7,759 nt of DNA, from assembly GCA_017469605.1 (NCBI GenBank), contig JAFUGB010000086.1, forward strand, positions 1 through 7,759, in the 5' to 3' direction. Positions 1-5,465 of the stretch are shown here, piece after piece. Under the pieces are notes generated by a model that was given only the letters and a program-made list of their open reading frames with translations, did no database searches and was not told the DNA's origin. The DNA comes from Clostridia bacterium (GTDB lineage Bacteria; Bacillota; Clostridia; Christensenellales; Aristaeellaceae). Position numbers and translations under genes: made by a program. The number at the start of each line of letters is the position of its first letter. Position 1 is the first letter of the stretch.

Positions 1-261
1 GGATTTGATGAAAACCATGCTGTTTTTGCCGAAGGCGGCAAAGGTGAACTCGGGATTTCCCTTGTTCTTTTTGATGATTTTGTAAATGTTGACCGCAATA
101 CAGATCAGCAGCAGCAGGATGATAACCTTGGGCCAGACGCTGGGATACAGCACGTTGGGATTTTTCAGGTACGCCTTGGGTACCTTGGCCTCCAGCACGT
201 GTGTGAAGTAGGTATACCCCAGGAACACGAACAGGAGGATATTGCAGATCAGCTCAAACAA
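1..261 (-). CDS. Tripartite tricarboxylate transporter TctB-like small membrane subunit (N-terminal 87 residues, runs off the left edge)
   Basis: TctB proteins are the small four-span membrane subunit of TTT-type, solute-binding-protein-dependent carboxylate importers, working with the large TctA channel and the extracytoplasmic TctC receptor. What is visible is a hydrophobic segment at residues 4-18, a short VLEAKVPK-type linker, a second span at about 46-60, then a basic IKKNKGNPEF stretch. This pattern recalls Clostridia TctB proteins. The start must be the TTG at 261, because an in-frame TGA lies only three codons upstream (268-270). AAAAGGAG at 271-278 sits 9 nt before this TTG. The gene lies 20 nt after the small membrane protein gene and is probably cotranscribed with it. 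tctA would be expected beyond the left edge. No tctC lies upstream, so the receptor must be elsewhere. Family assignment is from recognition of a partial sequence and is moderate; another small membrane protein is possible. Confidence 0.6.
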   Translation of the reverse strand, partial: MFELICNILLFVFLGYTYFTHVLEAKVPKAYLKNPNVLYPSVWPKVIILLLLICIAVNIYKIIKKNKGNPEFTFAAFGKNSMVFIKS

Positions 262-281
262 AGCGTATCACTCCTTTTGTT

Positions 282-443
282 TTATTGATTATGATTTGCG
301 GCCAGGGCTTTTTGCTTTTCCCGCTGCATGATTGGCCACCATTCCCTGAAGGCCAATACGAACGGTACACCCATGCCGATGATTCCCATGCAAAGGCAGT
401 TGATGAATTCCTTCTTTGCCCGTTTGTATTCCTCACTATACAT
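282..443 (-). CDS. 53-residue single-span membrane protein heading the TctB-like operon
   Basis: This small gene of unknown function is supported by context rather than by homology. The ATG at 443 is preceded by a purine-rich GGGAGGAGGTGG (449-460 region), an excellent ribosome binding site, and the frame ends in TAA at 282-284. The predicted protein has a charged N-terminus (MYSEEYKRAKKEF), one hydrophobic segment at about residues 14-32 rich in Gly, Met and Ile, then a tryptophan pair (residues 35-36) and a hydrophilic basic tail ending ANHNQ. This is the layout of a small bitopic inner-membrane protein. Its stop is 20 nt from the tctB-like TTG start, so it is the first gene of that operon. 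It may be an accessory or stabilising subunit of the transporter, but that is inference. An ORF in another frame (254-436) covers the same DNA but has no ribosome binding site and an implausible composition. Confidence 0.68.
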   Translation of the reverse strand: MYSEEYKRAKKEFINCLCMGIIGMGVPFVLAFREWWPIMQREKQKALAANHNQ

Positions 444-478
444 GCACACCACCTCCTCCCCGTTTTGACGCCAGCTTC

Positions 479-484
479 ATCATA
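479..484 (-). promoter_or_regulatory. Possible -10 box for the small membrane protein / tctB-like operon
   Basis: Reading the minus strand, TATGAT (five of six consensus bases) lies about 36 nt before the ATG at 443, which would give a leader of roughly 30 nt containing the strong ribosome binding site. No convincing -35 box is seen at the right spacing, so this is a weak call that rests mainly on position. Confidence 0.3.
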
Positions 485-502
485 CTATGTATCGGCGCTA
501 AT

Positions 503-512
503 TTTCCGGAAA
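503..512. repeat. Perfect 10 bp palindrome TTTCCGGAAA in the divergent control region
   Basis: A perfect self-complementary 10-mer lies between the kinase promoter and the putative promoter of the transporter operon. It is about 20 bp upstream of the minus-strand -10 box and about 50 bp upstream of the plus-strand -10 box. The position suits a transcription-factor operator serving one or both genes. Short palindromes also arise by chance, and no regulator family could be assigned to it. Confidence 0.3.
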
Positions 513-558
513 GAAAGGGGCGGCGCGCCCACGGGATTAACAAAAAAACCGTTGGACA

Positions 559-567
559 TGTTATAAT
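559..567 (+). promoter_or_regulatory. Extended -10 promoter of the kinase-regulator operon
   Basis: TGTTATAAT is an extended -10 element: TG, one base, then a perfect TATAAT (562-567). A poor -35 (TTAACA at 537-542) sits at a long 19 bp spacing, which fits a promoter that relies on the extended element. The expected transcript start, near 574, leaves a leader of about 22 nt before the ATG at 596. It therefore excludes the upstream in-frame ATG at 416 as the kinase start. Confidence 0.6.
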
Positions 568-595
568 AAGGCGCAGTTCTGCATGGGAGATCGCT

Positions 596-1672
596 ATGGA
601 AAAACAAAATGGGAAAAACCTGATTTACAGCCTGATGGTGTTTGGGCTTGTTATGGGCGGCGCGGTGCTTTTGTCCATGGCGCTTTCGGGCATCAATGAT
701 GACAACAATCCCTTTGCCATGGCGGTTTTTATCCTGGCGGTGGCGCTGGTGGCGCGCTTCACGAAGGGGTATGCCTGGGGCATTGCCGCATCCCTGGCCG
801 GAACCTTCTGCGTCAATTTTATTTTTACCTATCCCTTCTGGGCCTTTGACATCACCTATCCCGGGTATCCGCTGACCATGGCGGTCATGCTGATCGTATC
901 GGTGCTCATCAGCACGCTCACCACCCAGATCAAACGCCAGGAACGCCTGCGCTATGAGGCCGACCGGGAAAAGATGCACGCCAATCTGCTGCGGGCCATC
1001 GCCCATGATATCCGCACGCCGCTTTCGGCCATGCTGGGAGCGAGCTCCGCCCTGCAGGAGCAGGCGCTTTCCCGGGAGGACCAGCAGGCGCTGGTCAGCG
1101 GCATTCATAACGACGCCCAATGGCTGGTACGGGTCACGGAAAACCTGCTTTCGGTAACACGGCTTTCGGCCGGCAGCGTCACGCTGAAAAAGCAGGATGA
1201 GGTATTGGAGGAAATCGTGGGCAGCGCCATCCTGAAATACCGCCGCGCCGAAAACGCGCTGCCCGTCCGCGCCGATACCCTGGAGCGCATCCTGCTGGTG
1301 CCCATGGACGGCATATTGATCGAGCAGGTGCTGATCAATTTGTTTGACAATGTGAGCGCGCATGCCAAAGGCGCCACGCAGATCTGGCTGCATATCAGGG
1401 ACGCGGGCGACCGTATAGCGCTGTCGGTGGAGGATGACGGGCCGGGCATCCCCCCGGCCCAGCGCCAGCGCGTGCTGCGCGGAGGCGCCCAGGCCGACCG
1501 TCCCCGAACCGACGACAGGCGCGGCATGGGCATCGGCCTTTCAGTCTGCGCGTCCATCATCCGCGCCCACGGCGGCGAAATGACCGTGGACAGCAGCGTC
1601 CATGGCGGCGCCGCGCTGCGGTTTTACCTGCCCTGGCAGGAGGAGGCTAACAGTGGCAACGATCAAAAATAA
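596..1672 (+). CDS. Short KdpD-type sensor histidine kinase (DUF4118-HisKA-HATPase)
   Basis: The 358-residue membrane sensor kinase is expected to autophosphorylate and pass phosphate to the regulator encoded directly after it. Four hydrophobic spans occupy about residues 9-30, 38-54, 58-80 and 89-109, as in the DUF4118 membrane region of KdpD. The HisKA H-box is AIAHDIRTPLSAMLG with the phospho-accepting His137. The HATPase domain shows the N-box (INLFDN, Asn252), the G1 box (DDGPGIP, 280-286) and the G2 box (RGMGIGLS, 309-316). The large cytoplasmic KdpD and universal-stress domains found before the membrane part in E. coli KdpD are absent. The start at 596 has GGGAGA at 585-590 and follows the -10 box; extending to the ATG at 416 would add proline-rich sequence with no family likeness. 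The last 20 bp overlap the regulator gene. The signal is unknown; potassium or ionic/osmotic sensing is inferred from family. Confidence 0.88.
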   Translation: MEKQNGKNLIYSLMVFGLVMGGAVLLSMALSGINDDNNPFAMAVFILAVALVARFTKGYAWGIAASLAGTFCVNFIFTYPFWAFDITYPGYPLTMAVMLIVSVLISTLTTQIKRQERLRYEADREKMHANLLRAIAHDIRTPLSAMLGASSALQEQALSREDQQALVSGIHNDAQWLVRVTENLLSVTRLSAGSVTLKKQDEVLEEIVGSAILKYRRAENALPVRADTLERILLVPMDGILIEQVLINLFDNVSAHAKGATQIWLHIRDAGDRIALSVEDDGPGIPPAQRQRVLRGGAQADRPRTDDRRGMGIGLSVCASIIRAHGGEMTVDSSVHGGAALRFYLPWQEEANSGNDQK

Positions 1673-2372
1673 AATACTGGTCACAGAAGACGATCCAGGC
1701 ATCATTACCTTTTTAAAAACCACGCTTTCAGCCGAGGGGTATGACGTGATCACGGCGGCAAACGGAAAAAGCGCGCTGAGCGTCATTTCCTCCCACTGCC
1801 CGGACTGCATCCTGCTGGACCTGGGCCTGCCGGATATGGACGGCAGCGACATCATCGCCAGCGTCCGCGCCTGGACGCAGACGCCCATCGTGGTGATATC
1901 GGCGCGCAGCATGGAGCAGGATAAGGCGGCCGCCCTGGACGCGGGGGCCGACGACTATATCACCAAGCCCTTTGGCGCCGTGGAACTGCTGGCCCGCATC
2001 CGCACGGCGCTGCGGCATACCTATACGCGCACCGAGCGGGATGAAATCGGCCTTCGGGGGCATTACCGCGTGGGCGCCATGGAAATCGATTACAAGCGCT
2101 ACCGGGTCACGGTGAACGGCCAGGATATCAGGCTGACGCCCAACGAGTTCCGCATTGTGGCGCTGCTGGGCCGCAACGCCGGGCGGGTAATGACGTATAA
2201 GGCCATCCTGCGGGAGCTGTGGGGCCCCGCCGCCAGCATGGACAATAAAATTCTCCGGGTGCATATGGCCAGCATCCGGAGAAAGATGGAGCCCAATCCC
2301 AATGAGCCCCGATATATATTCACTGAAGTGGGTGTAGGCTACCGCATGGCAGAGGACGAAAGCCGCGGATAA
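1653..2372 (+). CDS. KdpE-like OmpR/PhoB-family response regulator
   Basis: The 239-residue DNA-binding regulator is the partner of the kinase encoded just upstream. The receiver domain (about 7-120) has the acidic pair Asp13/Asp14, the phospho-acceptor Asp56 in ILLDLGLPDMDG, Ser83 and Lys105 in DDYITKPFG. The winged-helix domain (about 140-234) includes LTPNEFRIVALL, the ELWGP turn and the C-terminal VGVGYRM hairpin. DLGLPDMDG, AALDAGADDY and WGP are especially KdpE-like. The start is the GTG at 1653, with CAGGAGGAGG at 1637-1646 six nucleotides ahead. It lies inside the kinase gene (20 bp overlap), so the two are translationally coupled. An in-frame ATG at 1602 would add an arginine/proline-rich extension not seen in the family. 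No kdpFABC is in the window, so the target genes are unknown; the antiporter next door or a distant potassium transporter are guesses. The operon ends at an intrinsic terminator 25 bp downstream. Confidence 0.9.
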   Translation: MATIKNKILVTEDDPGIITFLKTTLSAEGYDVITAANGKSALSVISSHCPDCILLDLGLPDMDGSDIIASVRAWTQTPIVVISARSMEQDKAAALDAGADDYITKPFGAVELLARIRTALRHTYTRTERDEIGLRGHYRVGAMEIDYKRYRVTVNGQDIRLTPNEFRIVALLGRNAGRVMTYKAILRELWGPAASMDNKILRVHMASIRRKMEPNPNEPRYIFTEVGVGYRMAEDESRG

Positions 2373-2397
2373 GGCCGGCAGCCGCCAGCGGCCGGGG

Positions 2398-2427
2398 ACC
2401 GCCGTCCGGAAGGATGGCGGTTTTTTT
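2398..2427 (+). terminator. Intrinsic terminator of the kinase-regulator operon
   Basis: ACCGCCGTCC (2398-2407) pairs with GGATGGCGGT (2412-2421) over 10 bp, with one G-T wobble, around a GGAA tetraloop, followed by a run of seven T (2421-2427). This is a textbook Rho-independent terminator reading plus. In the minus direction there is no T-run after the stem, so it probably does not end the convergent antiporter transcript efficiently. Confidence 0.92.
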
Positions 2428-2441
2428 GCAACGTTTTTCCG

Positions 2442-3743
2442 TCAAGCGCTGTGCTTGGGCATCTGAAAGCGTGCGCGATTCTGATGGTCCGAGGCACCGG
2501 AGGTGATTTCGCCCGCGGCGGTCAGGGCCATCTTGGTCAGCAGCGGGCCGATCAGCTCATAGATCAGCACGCTGAACAGGATGATATTGCGGATGGCGGC
2601 GCCCATGCCGTTTCCCAGCTTCTGGGCGGTTACCACCATGCCCAGGGCTACACCGGCCTGGGGAAACAGCGTAATGCCCAGGTACCTGCGCACGGTATCG
2701 CCGCATTTCATCATGGAGCTGCTGAGCAGCGCGCCAAAGTATTTGCCCACGCAGCGCACCAGAATATACACCACGCCCACCAGGATGATCACCGGGTAGC
2801 GGAATACCGTCAAATCCAGTTCCGCGCCCGACAGCACAAAGAACACCGCATACAGCGGCGCGGTCCATTTTTCCGAACGCTTCATGATATCGGCCGAGAA
2901 CTCGCTGAGGTTGCAGAACATGGTACCCAGCATCATGCACACCAGCAGCGATGAAAAGCTGATTTCGGCGCCGCCGCCCAGGGGGATCTCCACCGAGGCC
3001 AGGGCAATGGTCATGACCACAAAGGCGATGGTCAGCGACAGGCGGTTGGAATTGGAGAAGAACATCTTTTCAAGCACCGTAAGCAGCGCGCCCATCAGCG
3101 ATCCCAGCACCAGCGAACAGCCGATCTCAAGCAGCGGGTTGATGATCACCGACACCACGTTCAGCGCGCCGCCCTCCATGGCCTCGGCAATGCCGAAGGA
3201 CACGGCAAAGATCACCAGACCCACGGCGTCGTCCAGTGCCACGATGGGCAGCAGCAGGCCGGTCACCGGGCCCTTGGCCTTGTACTGGCGTACCACCATC
3301 AGCGTGGCGGCAGGCGCGGTGGCGCTGGCGATGGCGCCCAGGGTAATGGCCACCGGCAGGGGAAGCACATCGGGGCCTACGATGAAATGCAGCGCGATGA
3401 GCGCCGCGTCCACCAGCGCCGTGGCCATCACGGCCTGGATGATGCCGATCACCGTGGCGGCCTTGCCGGTCTGCCGCAGCTGGGCCAGGCGGAACTCATT
3501 GCCGATATCAAAGGCAATAAAGCCCAGGGCCACGTTATTGAGGAAGCTCACCTTATCCAGCTGCTCCATGGACATAAAGCCCAGGCCGTCAACGCCCAGC
3601 CTGCCCAGCACAAAGGGGCCAACCAGCACGCCGGCGATCAGGAAAGCCGTCACATCGGGGAACTTTAAATGCATGTACTTGAACGCGCGGGTCATCATCA
3701 GCCCGGCAAACAGCGCAATGGCTGTGGACAAAAGCAGGTGCAT
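2442..3743 (-). CDS. CPA2-type monovalent cation/proton antiporter
   Basis: The 433-residue membrane protein has about a dozen hydrophobic spans, as expected for the Na+/H+ exchanger domain. It should exchange Na+ or K+ for protons across the cytoplasmic membrane. Near residues 140-147 the ASATAPAATL sequence matches the conserved crossed-helix region, and Asp171-Asp172 in IVALDDAVGLVIF form the acidic pair at the ion-binding site. A double Asp generally marks electrogenic CPA transporters. The protein ends in a short hydrophilic tail (about 410-433), with no TrkA-N/TrkA-C regulatory domain of the Kef type. I prefer the ATG at 3743. It begins directly with the first span and lies about 40 nt after a TATAAT box; AAAGGA precedes it at a rather long 11-12 nt spacing. 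The ATG at 3836 would lie upstream of that promoter. It is convergent with the Kdp-like regulator and divergent from xylB. The exact ion is not predictable. Confidence 0.85.
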   Translation of the reverse strand: MHLLLSTAIALFAGLMMTRAFKYMHLKFPDVTAFLIAGVLVGPFVLGRLGVDGLGFMSMEQLDKVSFLNNVALGFIAFDIGNEFRLAQLRQTGKAATVIGIIQAVMATALVDAALIALHFIVGPDVLPLPVAITLGAIASATAPAATLMVVRQYKAKGPVTGLLLPIVALDDAVGLVIFAVSFGIAEAMEGGALNVVSVIINPLLEIGCSLVLGSLMGALLTVLEKMFFSNSNRLSLTIAFVVMTIALASVEIPLGGGAEISFSSLLVCMMLGTMFCNLSEFSADIMKRSEKWTAPLYAVFFVLSGAELDLTVFRYPVIILVGVVYILVRCVGKYFGALLSSSMMKCGDTVRRYLGITLFPQAGVALGMVVTAQKLGNGMGAAIRNIILFSVLIYELIGPLLTKMALTAAGEITSGASDHQNRARFQMPKHSA

Positions 3744-3782
3744 GGGGATTTCATTTCCTTTCACATTTGCGATCCGGCCCCC

Positions 3783-3810
3783 ATTATAGCGCGGCAGCGG
3801 AAAAATACAA
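3783..3810 (-). promoter_or_regulatory. Promoter of the antiporter gene
   Basis: On the minus strand a perfect TATAAT (3783-3788) lies 16 bp downstream of TTGTAT (3805-3810), a weak -35 box. The start of transcription would fall near 3776, giving a leader of about 33 nt before the ATG at 3743. Confidence 0.55.
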
Positions 3811-3820
3811 TATCCTGTAT
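3805..3820. repeat. Inverted repeat ATACA-N6-TGTAT over the antiporter -35 box
   Basis: Two 5 bp arms (3805-3809 and 3816-3820) with a 6 bp centre cover the -35 region of the antiporter promoter. The length and location would suit a repressor or activator site. The arms are short, so chance is a real alternative. Confidence 0.25.
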
Positions 3821-3876
3821 GGAATTTTAAAAGCAATAAATGGCTATGTTCCGTCCAAATATCGCCCGATGCCGTA

Positions 3877-3905
3877 TTGCCGCCGCTGTAAATTTTTGCT
3901 ATAAT
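3877..3905 (+). promoter_or_regulatory. Promoter of the xylB-GH3 operon
   Basis: TTGCCG (3877-3882) is followed after exactly 17 bp by a perfect TATAAT (3900-3905), itself preceded by TG at 3897-3898 to make an extended -10 (TGCTATAAT). The expected start of transcription is near 3912, leaving a leader of about 46 nt. I searched the leader for a catabolite-response element or an XylR-type operator and saw no good match. Confidence 0.7.
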
Positions 3906-3937
3906 AAGCGCAAGACAGCCATGCTTTGTATTTTAAT

Positions 3938-3945
3938 AAGGAGGT
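3938..3945 (+). promoter_or_regulatory. Ribosome binding site of xylB with long spacing
   Basis: AAGGAGGT is a near-full anti-Shine-Dalgarno match, but it ends 12 nt before the ATG at 3958, longer than the usual 5-9. No alternative in-frame start lies closer. The IGIDLGTS motif a few residues in fixes the frame and the start region. Confidence 0.7.
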
Positions 3946-3957
3946 CTGAACAGGCAT

Positions 3958-5445
3958 ATGAACGGCAAACTGTATATTGGCATCGACCTGGGCACCTCGG
4001 CCGTTAAGCTTTTGCTGGTGGACGGCGACGGCGCCATCAAAAACGCCGTATCCAAGGAATATCCGCTGATTTTCCCCCAGCCCGGCTGGTGTGAGCAGGA
4101 GCCCGGCGCGTGGTGGCGGGCCTGTACGGAGGGCATGCATGAATTGCTCAACGGCTTTGACGCCCGGCAAGTGGCCGGTATCGGCTGCGGCGGCCAGATG
4201 CACGGCCTGGTGGTGCTGGACAAGGATGATCAGGTGATCCGCCCCACCATTCTGTGGAACGACGGCCGCACCGAAAAACAGGTGGAATACCTGAACGAAA
4301 CCATCGGCAAGAAGAAAATCTCGGAATATACCGCCAATATCGCCTTCGCCGGCTTCACCGCCCCCAAGCTTTTGTGGCTGCGGGAAAACGAGCCCGAAAA
4401 CTTCAGCCGCATTGCCAGGATCATGCTGCCCAAGGATTATATCAATTACCGGCTCACCGGCGTACACTGCTGCGATTACAGCGACGCCAGCGGCATTTTG
4501 CTGCTGGACGTGCAGCACAAACGCTGGTCCCCTGAAATGCTGGCGCTCTGCCATGTGCGGGAGGACCAGCTGCCCACCCTTTATGAAAGCTACAACGTGG
4601 TGGGTACCGTGCGGCCCCAAATCGCCGCGGAATGGGGCCTGCCCGAAGGCGTTAAGGTCATCGCGGGCGCGGGCGACAACGCCGCCGCCGCCGTGGGCAC
4701 CGGCACCGTGCGAGACGGCAGCTGCAATATTTCCCTGGGCACCAGCGGCACCATATTCATCGCCAGCGACAAGTTCGGTGTGGATCCCTACAACGCCCTG
4801 CATTCCTTTGCCCACGCCAACGGCCATTATCATCTGATGGGCGTGGTGCTTTCGGCGGCCAGCTGCAACAAATGGCTGTGCGATGAAATCCTGCGCACAA
4901 AGGATTACGCCGGCGAGCAAAAGGATATCACCGACGACCGCCTGGGCCGCAATCCCGTGTTTTTCCTGCCCTATCTCATGGGCGAGCGCAGCCCCATTAA
5001 CGATGTGAATGCCCGGGGCACCTTTATTGGCCTTTCCATGGACACCCGGCGGGCCGACATGGTGCAGGCCGTGCTGGAGGGCGTGGCCTTTGCCATGCGC
5101 GACAGCTATGAGATTGCCAGGGCGCTGAACATCCCCATCAAGTCCAGCAAGCTCTGCGGCGGCGGCGGCAAATCCCTCCTGTGGCAGAAGATCATGGCCA
5201 ATGTGCTGAACCTGCCCATTGAGCTTCCCGTGGCCGAGGAAGGCCCGGGCTACGGCGGCGCCATGCTGGCCATGGTGGGCTGCGGGGCGTACGCTTCGGT
5301 GCAGGAATGCGCCGACGCCCTGGTGAAGGTCCGGGCCGTGGTGGCGCCCGATCCCGAAATCGCCGCCCGCTATGACGCGCAGTACGCTAAATTCCGCAAG
5401 ATCTATCCGTCGCTGAAGGACGTGTTCCCCCAGATCAGGTTATAA
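3958..5445 (+). CDS. xylB: Xylulokinase, FGGY family
   Basis: This enzyme phosphorylates D-xylulose to xylulose 5-phosphate with ATP in the cytoplasm, feeding the pentose phosphate pathway. The 495-residue length is typical of the family. The N-terminal FGGY domain begins with the phosphate loop YIGIDLGTSAVK (6-17). GGQMHG (78-83) and LWNDGR (99-104) are sugar-site signatures shared with E. coli XylB, and GFTAPKLLWL (132-141) is also shared. The C-terminal domain carries the catalytic base Asp240 in GAGDNAAAAVG, then SLGTSG (259-264), FLPYLMGERSP and the GGGGKS nucleotide-site motif near residue 400. All the key residues I checked are present. It is the first gene of an operon with the GH3 gene 20 nt downstream, which supports xylose rather than another pentulose or glycerol as the pathway. 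Xylose isomerase is not in the window. Another FGGY sugar kinase specificity remains possible but less likely. Confidence 0.93.
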   Translation: MNGKLYIGIDLGTSAVKLLLVDGDGAIKNAVSKEYPLIFPQPGWCEQEPGAWWRACTEGMHELLNGFDARQVAGIGCGGQMHGLVVLDKDDQVIRPTILWNDGRTEKQVEYLNETIGKKKISEYTANIAFAGFTAPKLLWLRENEPENFSRIARIMLPKDYINYRLTGVHCCDYSDASGILLLDVQHKRWSPEMLALCHVREDQLPTLYESYNVVGTVRPQIAAEWGLPEGVKVIAGAGDNAAAAVGTGTVRDGSCNISLGTSGTIFIASDKFGVDPYNALHSFAHANGHYHLMGVVLSAASCNKWLCDEILRTKDYAGEQKDITDDRLGRNPVFFLPYLMGERSPINDVNARGTFIGLSMDTRRADMVQAVLEGVAFAMRDSYEIARALNIPIKSSKLCGGGGKSLLWQKIMANVLNLPIELPVAEEGPGYGGAMLAMVGCGAYASVQECADALVKVRAVVAPDPEIAARYDAQYAKFRKIYPSLKDVFPQIRL

Positions 5446-5465
5446 ATATTGAAGGAGAAAATAAA

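Noticed and set aside
541..560. A-run (reverse: GGTTTTTTTG) near the kinase promoter as a minus-strand terminator
   Set aside because: No stem-loop precedes the T-run on the minus strand, and no minus-strand gene ends there.
285..566. A 93-codon plus-strand frame in the divergent region
   Set aside because: It overlaps the better-supported minus-strand small gene, runs through the kinase promoter, and has no convincing ribosome binding site.
416..595. N-terminal extension of the kinase from the ATG at 416
   Set aside because: It would start upstream of the promoter -10 box, adds proline/cysteine-rich sequence unlike the family, and the ATG at 596 has its own ribosome binding site.
485..1393. 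A 302-codon minus-strand frame opposite the kinase
   Set aside because: It is a shadow of the kinase gene: rich in Gln, Gly, Arg and His, with no recognisable domain, and it ends across the kinase promoter.
2884..3789. A 301-codon plus-strand frame opposite the antiporter
   Set aside because: Composition is Ser/Thr/Ala/Met-rich, as expected from antisense reading of a membrane-protein gene. The minus-strand frame has clear CPA2 motifs.
3902..3915. CRE-like sequence around ATAAGCGCAAG in the xylB leader
   Set aside because: Aligned to the CcpA consensus it has about five mismatches out of 14, including the flanking T-G and C positions that matter most.
3844..4920. A 358-codon minus-strand frame covering the first two thirds of xylB
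   Set aside because: It is antisense to a clear FGGY kinase, has low-complexity Gly/Ala/His composition, and ends within the divergent promoter region.
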